Positions 8,239 to 17,814 are shown, counted from the first letter of the stretch. The stretch: 64,000 bases of DNA from Acidobacteriaceae bacterium (GCA_021323655.1 JAJPKO010000057.1:34447-98446); one strand, 5' to 3'. The notes: a model not told the origin generated them from the letters alone. Translations and numbers: made by a program.

Positions 8239-8933
8239 TGAGCCAAAGGACCTCGCAGTTCCGGGGGGAATGGCTCGCCATCAGCCCATACGGCACCGTC
8301 CTCAAAATATTCTTTTTTCCAGATGGGCACAGATTTCTTGAGCGTATCAATGAGCCAGCGGCAGGCGTCAAAGGCGGCAGGACGATGGGGCGATGCGACG
8401 GCAATAAGGACGCTGGTTTCACCGACTTCCAGTTTGCCGAGGCGATGGACGAGGAGCACGTCGCGGATGGGGAAGCGTGACAGCGCCTCATGGGCCAGAG
8501 ACTGCATCTGTTTGAGCGCCATCTCCTCATAAGCTTCATAGAGGAGAAAGAGCGTGCGCCTGCCGTGGGTATTGTTGCGCACGATGCCATCGAAAACAAC
8601 GACGGCCCCGTCTTCACCCGCTTTCAGTTTGCTGATGAGAAAGCCGGCCTGGATGGGGTCGCGTACAAGGGCGACGTGGGATGAGAGATTGCCTCCGCTG
8701 ACTGGGGGGAGCAGCGCAACTTCATCGCCCTCAGCCAACGGATGCGAGAGGGCGGCGTATTGCTGGTTGACGGCGACGGCGAGCGATTGCCAGAGATTGC
8801 CATGCTGCGAGGCGCGCACGCGGAAGTGGTCGAGCAGAGTAGCGACCGTTGCTCCGGCAGGCATTTCCAGGGATTCGATGGGTTCGGGAAAGAGGTCCCT
8901 GAGGACGCCAAACAACAGGACGCGCACGTGCAT
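8235..8933 (-). CDS. moaDE: MoaD-MoaE fusion, molybdopterin synthase
   Basis: Residues 1-81 are a MoaD ubiquitin-like sulfur carrier ending in the Gly80-Gly81 pair (LLPPVSGG), and residues 83-232 are a MoaE catalytic subunit with the active-site block LKKSVPIWKKEYFEDG. Together these convert precursor Z to molybdopterin. MoaD normally needs a free C-terminal glycine to be adenylated and sulfurated, so the fusion must either be cut after Gly81, as reported for the mycobacterial MoaX fusion, or work by an unknown route. It is the first gene of the operon with the VWFA, Hfq-like and suhB genes. No other moa gene is in the window. Confidence 0.93.
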   Translation of the reverse strand: MHVRVLLFGVLRDLFPEPIESLEMPAGATVATLLDHFRVRASQHGNLWQSLAVAVNQQYAALSHPLAEGDEVALLPPVSGGNLSSHVALVRDPIQAGFLISKLKAGEDGAVVVFDGIVRNNTHGRRTLFLLYEAYEEMALKQMQSLAHEALSRFPIRDVLLVHRLGKLEVGETSVLIAVASPHRPAAFDACRWLIDTLKKSVPIWKKEYFEDGAVWADGEPFPPELRGPLAQ

Positions 8934-8994
8934 ACCTAACAGAATACTGTTGTTTAGACGCAGTCGCGAAGGAGGAAGAAAGCGTGGCCCAGGT

Positions 8995-9240
8995 TTATGC
9001 AGCCTTTAGCTTGAAGTCCACCCGTACTGTATCGAAGGGGAAGATTACGCCATGGTGTAACGGTCCGGCAGGCCCGCGCGGATGAGGGTTGCGACATCTC
9101 CATGTACGGCCTTTACGTCTCGATGGACACGGCGCGCTACCTCACGGATAGACATCTCTCCCTGACCGGTCATGGCGTGGAGATCCTCCCAGCGCTTTGG
9201 GTGTCGTCAATAGCTCCAACAGGGTATCGGTGCAGTCTGA
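8995..9240 (-). pseudogene. HVO_A0114-type transcriptional regulator (antitoxin-like) remnant
   Basis: On the minus strand the reading DTLLELLTTPK shifts by one base into RWEDLHAMTGQGEMSIREVA and on to RRVHRDVKAVHGDVATLIRAGL. It shifts again into GVIFPFDTVRVDFKLKAA followed by TAA at 8995. This order of segments matches the small winged-helix regulators often paired with a toxin-like gene. At least two frameshifts and the lack of a start show it is dead. It fills most of the 385-base gap between moaDE and the nuclease gene; the rest of that gap shows nothing recognisable apart from promoter space. Confidence 0.7.
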
Positions 9241-9318
9241 GCAGTGGCCTCTTCTTTCGTTGGGAAATTCACACAGTCTGGTCGTTGTAGTTGGCCGCCT
9301 CTGTTTATACTCACTGTG

Positions 9319-10263
9319 ATGAAAACCACCGCCTCCACTGTTCTTCGACGCGCTGCTGTTGCTGTTTTGCTGCCCCTGGTGGCCGTTCCGCCCTTGTTTG
9401 GGTGGGGAAATACGGGTCATCGTCTGGTGAACCGGATTGCCGCTGAGAGTCTGCCTGCTGACGTGCCTGCTTTTATGCGCACGCAGGTGGCTGTGAATGA
9501 GATTGAGTATCTTGGCCCGGAACCGGACCGCTGGCGCTCTCCGGCAGAGCCAGAGCTGAGTGCGATGCAGGCCCCGGACCATTACATTGACCTGGAAGTG
9601 GCAGACCTGATTCATCCGCTCCCGCGCCGACGCCATGACTTTATTGCCGCGGCTTATGCTGCGAGCCTGACCCGTCCGGCACAGGCGAGGGAGCTGCGTC
9701 CGGAACGCATCGGGTTCCAGCCGTACATCACCAATGAGGTGTGGGAGAGGCTGAAGGCGGCCATGCGTGAATACCGGGACCTGAACGCGAAGCATGAAGA
9801 TACGAAACCAGTTGAGGCAGCCATTCTTTTTTATGCCGGATGGTTGGGCCACTATGTCGGTGATGGAGCGCAGCCCCTGCATACGACGGTGAATTACAAC
9901 GGATGGGTGGGGAAGGAAAATCCAAACGGATATACAACAGAGCACAAGATCCACTGGAAGTTTGAAGGCGTGTATGTGGACGCAAACCTGAAAGAGGCTG
10001 ATGTAAAGCCGCTGGTTTCGCCGCTCCATCCGGTTGGGGATGAATTTGATGATTACATGGGATATCTGCGGCGCTCATCCACGTTTGCAGAAAAGGTCTA
10101 TCAACTGGAAAAGGCTGGTGCATTTGATAACGCAGGGACGCCGGAGGGCAAGCAATTTACGGCTGAGCGCCTAGCCGCAGGAGCAAGCATGCTGCGCGAC
10201 CTGATCTACGCCGCATGGGTGGAGAGCGGGAAACCTGTTCCAGAACAGCGCTTTGACAACTGA
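9319..10263 (+). CDS. S1/P1-type secreted nuclease
   Basis: From the ATG at 9319 the 314-residue protein has a signal peptide cleaved so that the mature chain begins WGNTGHRL; in this family the N-terminal Trp and the His of GH are zinc ligands. Other ligand blocks are PEPDRW, DHYIDLE and GHYVGDGAQPLH, followed by HKIHWKFE, where the usual final Asp is Glu. These enzymes bind three zinc ions and cleave single-stranded nucleic acid, removing 3' phosphates. The enzyme should act outside the inner membrane, for nutrient scavenging. The frame is open further upstream, but only this start gives a signal peptide. Its stop is three bases from the convergent ribBA stop. Confidence 0.88.
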   Translation: MKTTASTVLRRAAVAVLLPLVAVPPLFGWGNTGHRLVNRIAAESLPADVPAFMRTQVAVNEIEYLGPEPDRWRSPAEPELSAMQAPDHYIDLEVADLIHPLPRRRHDFIAAAYAASLTRPAQARELRPERIGFQPYITNEVWERLKAAMREYRDLNAKHEDTKPVEAAILFYAGWLGHYVGDGAQPLHTTVNYNGWVGKENPNGYTTEHKIHWKFEGVYVDANLKEADVKPLVSPLHPVGDEFDDYMGYLRRSSTFAEKVYQLEKAGAFDNAGTPEGKQFTAERLAAGASMLRDLIYAAWVESGKPVPEQRFDN

Positions 10264-10266
10264 TGC

Positions 10267-11424
10267 TCAATTGCCGGAGGGCACGGGCGTAATTTCAGGA
10301 ATTGGCACCTGCTCCACGATCTCCACGTCGAAACCCTGCAAAGCCGGTACGTGGGTTGGGGTATTGGAAAGCAGGCGGACTTTGTGGATGCCGAGGTCGG
10401 CGAGGATCTGGCCGCCGAGACCTACCTGGCGCAAAATGCGCTGATGACGGTCGTCACGCGCTTCGCGGTGCAGAATGATGCGGTGAGGAGTGACCGCCCG
10501 GTCAATATCAAAACCGCGGCTGGTGTTATGCAGATAAATGAGTGCGCCGCGTCCTGCATCGGCAATGGCCTTGAGTGATCGCTGTACGATGTTCTGGCAA
10601 TCGCAGAGCGTGGCGCCGAAGACGTCTCCGGCGAGGCAGTGGGAATGCACGCGTACCAGCACGGACTGGTCGCCTGAGCTGACATTGCCTCGCACCAGGG
10701 CCAGATGGCTTTCGTCTCCATTGATTTCGCTCTCGTAGGCGATCATGCGGAACTCACCGAAAGGCGTCGGGATCTCACTTTCTGCAACGCGCACGATATA
10801 GCGCTCGTTCTGCAGGCGATAACGGATGAGCTCGGCGACGGTCAGCATTTTGAGGCCGTGCTGATTGCAGAACTCGACCAGATCGGGCACGCGGGCCATT
10901 GTGCCATCGTCCTTCATGATTTCGCAGATCACGCCGGCGGGGATGAGTCCGGCCATGCGGGCGAGATCCACGGAGGCTTCGGTCTGTCCGGCGCGGACGA
11001 GGACGCCTCCCTTGCGCGCGCGAAGAGGAAAGGTGTGGCCAGGGCGAACAAGGTCATTTGCGGTGGAACGGGGGTCAATAGCGACTTTGATGGTGTGGGC
11101 GCGATCGTGTGCCGAAATGCCTGTGGTCACGCCTTCACGGGCCTCGATGGTCTCAGTAAACGCTGTGCCGAAACGCGAGGAGTTCTGCTGCACCATAGGA
11201 GCCAGGCGGAGATAGTCGGCACGTTCTTCGGTCAGGGTGAGGCAAATGAGGCCGCGTCCGTACTTTGCCATGAAGTTGATGGCTTCCGGAGTGACGCATT
11301 CAGCAGCAAGCGTAAGGTCGCCTTCATTCTCGCGGTCCTCGTCGTCTACCACGACGATCATGCGTCCTGCTTTGATCTCTTCGAGGGCGCCCGGGACATC
11401 AACGAATGGTGGTTTTACGGACAT
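10267..11424 (-). CDS. ribBA: Bifunctional DHBP synthase / GTP cyclohydrolase II
   Basis: Residues 1-205 are 3,4-dihydroxy-2-butanone-4-phosphate synthase, with [10 protein letters not shown] (27-36) and GHTFPLRA. Residues 210-385 are the GTP cyclohydrolase II domain, with zinc ligands Cys263, Cys274 and Cys276 ([15 protein letters not shown]) and a catalytic Asp/Arg segment at RDDRHQR. Together they feed both branches of riboflavin synthesis. The usual RQEGRGIGL stretch of the GTP cyclohydrolase reads HNTSRGFDI (299-307), so its efficiency is uncertain. An AAAGG site precedes the ATG. It is third in the operon TPR-dgt-ribBA and shows no FMN riboswitch. No other rib gene is nearby. Confidence 0.93.
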   Translation of the reverse strand: MSVKPPFVDVPGALEEIKAGRMIVVVDDEDRENEGDLTLAAECVTPEAINFMAKYGRGLICLTLTEERADYLRLAPMVQQNSSRFGTAFTETIEAREGVTTGISAHDRAHTIKVAIDPRSTANDLVRPGHTFPLRARKGGVLVRAGQTEASVDLARMAGLIPAGVICEIMKDDGTMARVPDLVEFCNQHGLKMLTVAELIRYRLQNERYIVRVAESEIPTPFGEFRMIAYESEINGDESHLALVRGNVSSGDQSVLVRVHSHCLAGDVFGATLCDCQNIVQRSLKAIADAGRGALIYLHNTSRGFDIDRAVTPHRIILHREARDDRHQRILRQVGLGGQILADLGIHKVRLLSNTPTHVPALQGFDVEIVEQVPIPEITPVPSGN

Positions 11425-11462
11425 AACCTTTTATTCTCTGCCAGAAGGGCGAAGTTTGCCAC

Positions 11463-12602
11463 TTAAGAGCGCTTCAGGTTGCCGGTTACGAGTTCGTATT
11501 GCGCAAAGATAAAGTTGTCCGTCATGCCGGCAATGTAGTCAGCGACGACGCGCGGAGCGCCTTCTTCTTCGACGCGAGAGGCATAGCCAGATGGGAGAAG
11601 CTCGGGGTCCGCAATCCAGGTGTCGAACAGCTCATGAATGATGCGCGTGGCCTCTTCGTGGTCGCGGATCAGGTCATCGCAGTTGTAAAGATTGTCGTAG
11701 AGATATCGCTTTGCTTCCATGCGCAGTTCTTCCATGGCAGGAGAGAACCGCGCAAGCCGTTCGGGGGCGGTGCGGATGCCGTGCAGTGTAGTGATATTGC
11801 CCGTGTAGACCTGGCGGCTGGTTTCTGCAATCAGGTCATCCACGAGAGCATTGAGCACGCGTTTCAAGGCTTCATTGAAGATGAGTTTTTGCGGTGCATC
11901 AGGGTAAGTTTCCTGCATGGGGAGATAAAACTGCTCGAAAAGACGCACGCGGGCGCGGATATCTTCGACGTCCAGGATTCCGGCTTCCATGCCATCGTCG
12001 AGGTCGGCGGTGAGATAAGCAATCTCATCTACGAGGTCTATCAACTGGGCTTCCAGCGGAGGGCGCTGGTTGAGAAAAAAGGCGGCCAGTTCAGGATGCT
12101 GCGCTTCGCTGTAATCGCGTGAATGCTTGATGATGCCTTCCCGCACGGCAAGGGTGAGATTGAGTCCGCGAAAAGCAGCATAGCGCCACTCAAAGTGCTC
12201 GACTGTACGAAGAGCATGCAGGTTGTGGTCAAAGCCAAGGCCATACTTTTTGAGGGCTTCGTCCAAAGCGCGTTCGCCGGCATGTCCAAAGGGCGGATGA
12301 CCGATATCATGCACGAGGGCGAGGGATTCGCAAAGGTCTTCATTCAGCCCAAGGGCAGAGGCGACTGTGCGGGCGATCTGGGCGACTTCCATGGTATGCG
12401 TCAGGCGGCTGCGGAAGTGGTCAGAATAGCGGTGAGTAAAGACCTGCGTTTTACCCGCGAGACGGCGAAAGGCGCGTGCGTGGATGATGCGTCCACGATC
12501 GCGCTGGAAAGGGGAGCGGTAGGGATGCGGGTCTTCAGGGTAGGCGCGCGCCGTCAATAACGGATCGGCGTCAGAGACGTCGCAGTTAGCCGGGAGTCGC
12601 AT
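11463..12602 (-). CDS. dgt: dGTP triphosphohydrolase-like HD protein
   Basis: The 379-residue protein has the HD metal-binding residues of the dGTPase family: His69 in [13 protein letters not shown], the HD pair at 98-99 in [14 protein letters not shown], and a later Asp in [16 protein letters not shown]. These enzymes remove the triphosphate from dNTPs and so control nucleotide pools. The length matches the shorter bacterial type, so it may hydrolyse several dNTPs rather than dGTP only. It starts three bases after the TPR gene stop and is followed 38 bases later by ribBA. Confidence 0.9.
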   Translation of the reverse strand: MRLPANCDVSDADPLLTARAYPEDPHPYRSPFQRDRGRIIHARAFRRLAGKTQVFTHRYSDHFRSRLTHTMEVAQIARTVASALGLNEDLCESLALVHDIGHPPFGHAGERALDEALKKYGLGFDHNLHALRTVEHFEWRYAAFRGLNLTLAVREGIIKHSRDYSEAQHPELAAFFLNQRPPLEAQLIDLVDEIAYLTADLDDGMEAGILDVEDIRARVRLFEQFYLPMQETYPDAPQKLIFNEALKRVLNALVDDLIAETSRQVYTGNITTLHGIRTAPERLARFSPAMEELRMEAKRYLYDNLYNCDDLIRDHEEATRIIHELFDTWIADPELLPSGYASRVEEEGAPRVVADYIAGMTDNFIFAQYELVTGNLKRS

Positions 12603-12605
12603 GAG

Positions 12606-14753
12606 CTATTTGGGGCCGGCGATAGCAGCGCCGGAAGATTCTCTTGCGAGACGCACACGGGCGCTGTCCAGCTTCTTCTGGACCTTGCTTACATCGCTGG
12701 GGTCGGCATCGGCTGAGAGCGAATGAGCGTAGTTATTGAGCGACTGCTCCCACTGTGTGGCGGCGAGCCTGAGACGGTTGGTCTTTTCGTAGACTTCCCC
12801 GAGATGATCGTGGACTGTCGGGTCGCCGCTGTTGCGCGCGAGGGCCTTGGTGAGGTTTTCTTCGGCCAGTGTGTATTGGCCGAGTTTGAAGTAGGCCCAG
12901 CCAAGGGAATCGAGGTAAGCGTACTGCTGCGGGTCGAGCTGGACGGCCTTTTTGATCATGGCCAATGCTTCATTGAGCTTGACGCCGCGGTCAGCGAGCA
13001 TGTAGCCGAGATAATTCAGGGTGACGGCTGAGTTGGGCTCGATGTCGAGGACTTTCCGGAACCAGGTTTCCGCCTGGTCGTAGTGCTTCTGCCGCTCTTC
13101 AAGCTCGCCCCGCTCGAAGTAGACGTTGGCCTTGTCCTCCTGTCTGGAGGAAAGCTCATCAGCCTTGTCTATGGCCTCTCCGGCGTCTTTCCAGCGCTTC
13201 AGGCGGATGTACATTTCCGCGATCTGGTTATAGACGCTCCGGTCATTGTCAGGAGAACCATTCAGCAGTGACTTAGCCAGCGCGATGCCTTCCTCAGATT
13301 TGCCTGTATCGCAGAGCTGGCTGGCGAGCGTGAGCTTCGCGTCGCGGACCGCATCCTTGTCGTTACCCGCTTTGGTGACGGCTTCGCGCGCTGCGGCAGT
13401 GGCCTTGTCGTACTGGTGTGCGTCGCGGTAGGTCAGGACTATATTCTGATAGGCCCGGGAGGTGTAGTCGCCGCCAAGGTCGGCCATCTTCTGGTAAGTA
13501 GTAACAGCCAGGTCTGTTTTGCCCTGCTCGCGGTAGACGTTGGCAAGACGATCCAGGAAGACGGCCCGATTGTTCTTTTCCCCTTCGGAATAGGCCCCGC
13601 TGGTGTGTTCCGAGCCTGCCACCATTTTTGACAGAATCTGCGCCGACTGGTCGAACTGGCCGAGGGCATCGTAGTCGAGCGCCTCTTCAAAATTGATTTC
13701 GAGGGAATCAGTTACCAGATCCTTCGCCTTTTTCAATGATGCGAGGGCGTCTTCATATTTGCCTTGCTGGCGTTCGATTTTAGCGATGTTCAGAAGAGAC
13801 TGGGCATCACTGGGGTCACTGTTGGCGATGTCCTGAAAGGACTTGAGCGCGGCGTCTTTCTGGCCGTTGCTTAACTGCGACTGTGCCAAGGCCCTCTCGA
13901 CGTCGAGATTGTCCGGCTCAAGATCAAAGGCTTTCTGATAAGCTTCGAGCGCCTTCTTGTTGTCTTTGAGCTGATCGTAAATCTGACCGAGGGCGTAGAG
14001 CGTCTTTGGGGTCTGGTCGTCCTGCGGAAGGGAGTTGAGTATCTGCACTGCCCGCTGGACGTCGCCTTGCTCACTGTAAAGTCCGGCGATGTTCAGGACA
14101 ACATCTTCGGAATCAGGGTCAATCTTCTGCGCGGACTTGAATTGTTCCTCTGCATGGATCGAATCGTGGTCGAGCATGTAGAGGCGGCCCAGGAAAAGAT
14201 GATTTTCAGTGCTGTTTGGCTCCAGACGAACGATTTCCTTGTATTCGTCGATTGCTTTTTTCAGCATCTGTTCAGAAGGGCCGCCGTTCTGAAGGTTTCC
14301 AAGAGAACGGAGATAAATGCGGCCCAGCAGCTTGTGTGCTTCGAGGTTGTCGGGGTTCTTCTGGATTTCAGATTGCGCGGCGGCGATGGCATCGCGCACG
14401 CGACCGGTGTCGAAGTAGAGTTCGGCAAGATGCGCATTCAGATACGGCGAGTCGGGGTCGGCGCTTAAGGCCAGCTTGTACTCTTCAATCGCGCGGTTGG
14501 CGTACTCGGGGCGGCCGTAGGTTGTGGCCATTTCCTCATACATATGCGCGAGCGTGTAGTGGTAGTAGGCATTCGCGCGATCGGACTGCTGGGGCTGCGC
14601 AGAGCTACCGACTTGAGCCTGGGGGGATTTCTCTGGCTGGGCTTGTGTGGTCTGGGCGTAAATTGCCGGGCAGCAGAAAGCGGTCAGTGCCAGCGTTGCT
14701 ACAGAAAGAAGGCGGTAGTGCGATGCCAAACGGGCCTTGCTGTTGATTTTCAA
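12606..14753 (-). CDS. Secreted tetratricopeptide-repeat protein
   Basis: The 715-residue protein has a signal peptide (residues 1-34, ending AIYAQ), a short Gln/Ser/Pro-rich linker and then TPR repeats from about residue 60 to 680. Repeats are recognisable by the W/Y-LG-Y-A-F-P spacing, for example ALGQIYDQLKDNKKALEAYQ and VTLNYLGYMLADRGVKLNEA. The long superhelix suggests a periplasmic or outer-membrane-facing scaffold for protein complexes. It is the first gene of the operon with dgt and ribBA, which gives no hint of a shared pathway. Confidence 0.88.
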   Translation of the reverse strand: MKINSKARLASHYRLLSVATLALTAFCCPAIYAQTTQAQPEKSPQAQVGSSAQPQQSDRANAYYHYTLAHMYEEMATTYGRPEYANRAIEEYKLALSADPDSPYLNAHLAELYFDTGRVRDAIAAAQSEIQKNPDNLEAHKLLGRIYLRSLGNLQNGGPSEQMLKKAIDEYKEIVRLEPNSTENHLFLGRLYMLDHDSIHAEEQFKSAQKIDPDSEDVVLNIAGLYSEQGDVQRAVQILNSLPQDDQTPKTLYALGQIYDQLKDNKKALEAYQKAFDLEPDNLDVERALAQSQLSNGQKDAALKSFQDIANSDPSDAQSLLNIAKIERQQGKYEDALASLKKAKDLVTDSLEINFEEALDYDALGQFDQSAQILSKMVAGSEHTSGAYSEGEKNNRAVFLDRLANVYREQGKTDLAVTTYQKMADLGGDYTSRAYQNIVLTYRDAHQYDKATAAAREAVTKAGNDKDAVRDAKLTLASQLCDTGKSEEGIALAKSLLNGSPDNDRSVYNQIAEMYIRLKRWKDAGEAIDKADELSSRQEDKANVYFERGELEERQKHYDQAETWFRKVLDIEPNSAVTLNYLGYMLADRGVKLNEALAMIKKAVQLDPQQYAYLDSLGWAYFKLGQYTLAEENLTKALARNSGDPTVHDHLGEVYEKTNRLRLAATQWEQSLNNYAHSLSADADPSDVSKVQKKLDSARVRLARESSGAAIAGPK

Positions 14754-14899
14754 GAGAACCCCTGCCAGAATCTCCGGCCTGAATCAATTGGATGCCTTCG
14801 GAAGCGCATCCTTATGCTTAAAGACGATTGTAAACCGGATTGGGCTTCAGAGGCAGGAGGGGAGTCGGCGAACTTTCCTGGTCGCGACGGAAGCTGGAC

Positions 14900-15145
14900 A
14901 TGAACTGGAGTGAAATTGGCAACGCGTGCGAGGCAATCAGGAGTTTATGCGGCGAACCGGTTCCGGAGACTCTGCAAACCCATGAGGTGGCGTTCAAAAT
15001 CGCCGGGAATTACGGGTTCAACATTATTTACGACTTGCTGATGATTGCAGCCGCACAGATGGCCGGCTGCACGACCTTTTATACAGAAGACATGCAGCAC
15101 GGCCAATCCGTTGGCCCTTAGGTTGTGAATCCGTTTTTGTCCTGA
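14900..15145 (+). pseudogene. PIN-domain (VapC-like) toxin remnant
   Basis: The reading MNWSEIGNACEAIRSLCG leads into [20 protein letters not shown] and [20 protein letters not shown], the C-terminal half of a VapC-type PIN ribonuclease. The frame is stopped by TAG at 15119-15121 and then continues in the same frame as VVNPFLS to a TGA at 15143-15145, the normal family ending. The first half, with the first catalytic Asp, is missing. It is therefore both truncated and nonsense-mutated. It lies in the gap between the TPR gene and purH; the remaining 140 bases of that gap hold nothing recognisable. Confidence 0.78.
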
Positions 15146-15146
15146 A

Positions 15147-16730
15147 TCAATGCCGGAAGTGGCGCATGCCAGTAAACACCATGGCTGCGCCCAGTTTGTT
15201 GGCGGCAGCGATGACTTCTTCGTCCCGGACGGAGCCTCCTGGCTGAATAACTGCTGTCGCGCCTGCGGCTACGACGGTTTCCAGACCGTCGGGGAAAGGG
15301 AAGAAGGCGTCAGAGGCAGCGACACATCCTTTGAGTGGCAGAACAGCCTTCATTGCGCCGAATTTCGCGGCATCTACGCGACTCATCTGGCCTGCGCCGA
15401 CGCTGATGGTCTGGCCGTTGCGCGCGTAGACAATGGCATTGGATTTGACGTGCTTGCAGACGCGCCAGGCAAAGAGCAGGGCGGCCAGTTCGTCCTCGGT
15501 AGGCTTGCGTTCGGTTACGGTCTTCAGTCCAGAAGCCGTGACGTAGCCACGGTCGGCATCCTGCAGTAGAAGACCTCCTGAGACCTGTTTGATGACGCGT
15601 GGAGTCTGAGCGGGCTTGATTTCCACCAGACGCAGGTTTTTCCTGGCAGCGAAACGCACCAGGGCACCCTCAGAAAAGCCGGGGGCAGCGATGGCTTCTA
15701 CAAAGAGCTTGGCGATTTCCTCTGCCGCCGCTTCGTCTACTTCGCGATTGATACCAATGACTCCGCCAAAGGCCGAAACTGGATCTGCCTCGAGGGCCTT
15801 TTTGTAGGCTTCGAGTACAGTCGAGCCGGTGGCGGCGCCGCAGGGGTTGGTGTGCTTGATGATGGCGACTGCGATCTGGTCAAACTCCTGCACGAGCTCC
15901 CAGCAGGCATCCAGATCTACCAGATTGTTGTAGCTAAGTTCTTTGCCCTGAAGCTGCTTTCCTCCGGCAATGCCCGTTCCAGTGCCGTCGGAGTACAGCG
16001 CTGCCTTCTGGTGTGGGTTTTCGCCGTAACGGAGGCCCATGGCGAGCGGGTAATTGATGCGAAGGGCCTCAGGGAATGCGGCCGAGGCCGGATCAACGAA
16101 TTTTACCGGAGCTTCAGCGGGCCCAGGAGAAGAGATTTGTTCAAGCGTGTTGGCAATCGCGGTGTCATATGCAGCTGTGACGGCAAAGGCCTTTTTCGCG
16201 AGTCGCCAACGGGTTTCGCGGCTGAGTGAGCCTTTGTTCGCAGCGAGCTCTTCGGAGAGGAGAGGGTAATCGTCAGGGGAAGTGACGATGGCTACGTCCT
16301 CGAAGTTCTTGGCGGCAGAGCGGAGCATGGAGGGACCGCCGATATCAATGTTTTCGATCACCTCGGCGAACTTTGCGCCGGGGCGAGCCGCGGTCTTCTC
16401 AAAGGCGTAGAGATTGACCACGACCATGTCTATAGGCTGGATACTGTGCTCTTCTACGGCGGCTACGTGCTGCGGATTTTCACGGACGTGCAGAATGCCT
16501 CCGTGGACTTTAGGGTGCAGGGTCTTTACGCGGCCATCGAGCATTTCAGGGAATCCGGTGAGTTCGGAGATATCGCGAACCGACAGGCCGGCTTCACGCA
16601 GGGCCTTTGCCGTTCCTCCAGTGGAAACCAGTTCCACGCCATGCTTTTCCAATTGATGGGCGAAATCCACCAGCCCGGTTTTGTCTGTGACACTGAGTAA
16701 TGCACGCCGCACCTGTTTGTTGCCGCTCAA
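15147..16730 (-). CDS. purH: AICAR transformylase / IMP cyclohydrolase PurH
   Basis: PurH carries out the last two steps of IMP synthesis. The 527-residue product has the N-terminal cyclohydrolase (methylglyoxal-synthase-like) domain with [12 protein letters not shown] and [13 protein letters not shown], and the transformylase domain with [11 protein letters not shown] and [10 protein letters not shown]. No ATG occurs near the conserved N-terminus. A TTG at 16730, six bases after a perfect AAGGAG, is the start that gives normal length. Starting at the next upstream ATG-type codons would add a non-conserved 70-residue leader. It is divergent from the rhomboid gene. Confidence 0.94.
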   Translation of the reverse strand: MSGNKQVRRALLSVTDKTGLVDFAHQLEKHGVELVSTGGTAKALREAGLSVRDISELTGFPEMLDGRVKTLHPKVHGGILHVRENPQHVAAVEEHSIQPIDMVVVNLYAFEKTAARPGAKFAEVIENIDIGGPSMLRSAAKNFEDVAIVTSPDDYPLLSEELAANKGSLSRETRWRLAKKAFAVTAAYDTAIANTLEQISSPGPAEAPVKFVDPASAAFPEALRINYPLAMGLRYGENPHQKAALYSDGTGTGIAGGKQLQGKELSYNNLVDLDACWELVQEFDQIAVAIIKHTNPCGAATGSTVLEAYKKALEADPVSAFGGVIGINREVDEAAAEEIAKLFVEAIAAPGFSEGALVRFAARKNLRLVEIKPAQTPRVIKQVSGGLLLQDADRGYVTASGLKTVTERKPTEDELAALLFAWRVCKHVKSNAIVYARNGQTISVGAGQMSRVDAAKFGAMKAVLPLKGCVAASDAFFPFPDGLETVVAAGATAVIQPGGSVRDEEVIAAANKLGAAMVFTGMRHFRH

Positions 16731-16817
16731 GCTGTGCTCCTTGGAAATAAAAAGGTTGAAATTTGATTGTAAAAGCAGAAGCGGCAGAAGTGGGGTAAGG
16801 TTAAATGAGACTGTTCT

Positions 16818-17717
16818 ATGGGCGCATGGCAGAGCAACGGAGATCATCAGGGCGAGCGCCCATACCCCACGCACACGGGGCCGGAGATTCTGCCGCCAGA
16901 GGGCAGGGAAGCGGAGCAGAGCTGGTATTATCAGCCGGCGCAAACGGAGTATGTGCCTCCGTCTGAGCCGCAGCGGCGTTCGCGCTGGGCCTATGCTCCG
17001 GCGACCTATGTGCTGGTTGGGATCAACTGTTTTGCCTTTCTTATGATGCTGCTAACGGGCGGCTCTTTGATTGAGCCGACGTTGCGCAGCCCCTTGTTCT
17101 CAGCATTTGCTCTGAACGGGGGAGTGGTCCTCGACTACGGTCAGTGGTGGCGGCTGTTTACAGCGACCTTCACGCATGTGGGCTGGATCCACCTGTTGAG
17201 CAATATGTGGTGCTTGTGGAACCTGGGTCTTTTGGGTGAACCGCTGGTGGGGCCGTTCGGAATTGTTGCTGCCTATGTGTTGACCGGGCTGGGAGGCAAT
17301 CTGCTGAGCACGGCGGTCCATCCAGGACTTCCTGGAGCGCCGAACGGCATTATTGGCGCGGGAGCGTCGGGTGCGGTCTTTGGGCTGGCAGGTGTGTTGA
17401 TTGTCCTGCTGAAGTCGCCGCTGCTGCCGTTGCCGAGAATGGAAGTGATGCGGCTGCGGAGAAGCGTGATCTGGTTCGCGGTGCTGAACTTCGTTATTGG
17501 CGCGGGAACATGGGTGGCACGCACTCGCGTTCAGATTGACAACATGGCGCATCTTGGAGGCTTTTTGAGCGGGCTGGCCTTTGCTTTGCCACTTGTTCCG
17601 CGGATCGGCGCCCCGAGAGAAACCTTCCTGCGGCGACGTCGCCTAGCGGTCTTGGGCATGAGTTTCTTGCTTCTGCTGATTGCGTTTGGCGTGTATTCGT
17701 TTTATGTGGGCCGGTGA
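16818..17717 (+). CDS. Rhomboid family intramembrane serine protease
   Basis: The 299-residue protein has a 57-residue hydrophilic N-terminus and about seven membrane segments from residue 61. The catalytic serine is Ser184 in GAGASGAVFG and the histidine His245 in DNMAHLGGFLSG; HLLSNMW (125-131) supplies the oxyanion-stabilising His and Asn. Rhomboids cut transmembrane substrates within the inner membrane. Substrates cannot be predicted. The ribosome site is weak. It is divergent from purH and convergent with the XRE gene. Confidence 0.92.
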   Translation: MGAWQSNGDHQGERPYPTHTGPEILPPEGREAEQSWYYQPAQTEYVPPSEPQRRSRWAYAPATYVLVGINCFAFLMMLLTGGSLIEPTLRSPLFSAFALNGGVVLDYGQWWRLFTATFTHVGWIHLLSNMWCLWNLGLLGEPLVGPFGIVAAYVLTGLGGNLLSTAVHPGLPGAPNGIIGAGASGAVFGLAGVLIVLLKSPLLPLPRMEVMRLRRSVIWFAVLNFVIGAGTWVARTRVQIDNMAHLGGFLSGLAFALPLVPRIGAPRETFLRRRRLAVLGMSFLLLLIAFGVYSFYVGR

Positions 17718-17780
17718 ATGCGTCTGCAGATGTCCTTCTCTGAGGTGCCCAAGCAGACAACTTGCAGACACGCGAAGTAG

Positions 17781-17804
17781 TGCGGACCTCTTCCGAGGCC
17801 CGCA
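17781..17804. terminator. Hairpin between rhomboid and XRE genes
   Basis: TGCGG-A-CCTC pairs with GAGG-C-CCGCA around a TTCC loop, with one mismatch. It sits between two convergent genes but lacks a T-tract on either side, so terminator function is only inferred. Confidence 0.35.
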
Positions 17805-17814
17805 GTCGCATTGA

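Noticed and set aside
10264..11462. FMN riboswitch controlling ribBA
   Set aside because: Only 38 bases separate ribBA from dgt, too short for the element, and none is seen upstream of the operon.
14754..14899. Intact N-terminal half of the PIN toxin
   Set aside because: No reading frame upstream of 14900 shows the first catalytic Asp or a family-like N-terminus.
16731..16943. N-terminal extension of PurH by 71 residues
   Set aside because: The TTG at 16730 has a perfect ribosome site and gives the family length; the extension overlaps the rhomboid gene on the other strand.
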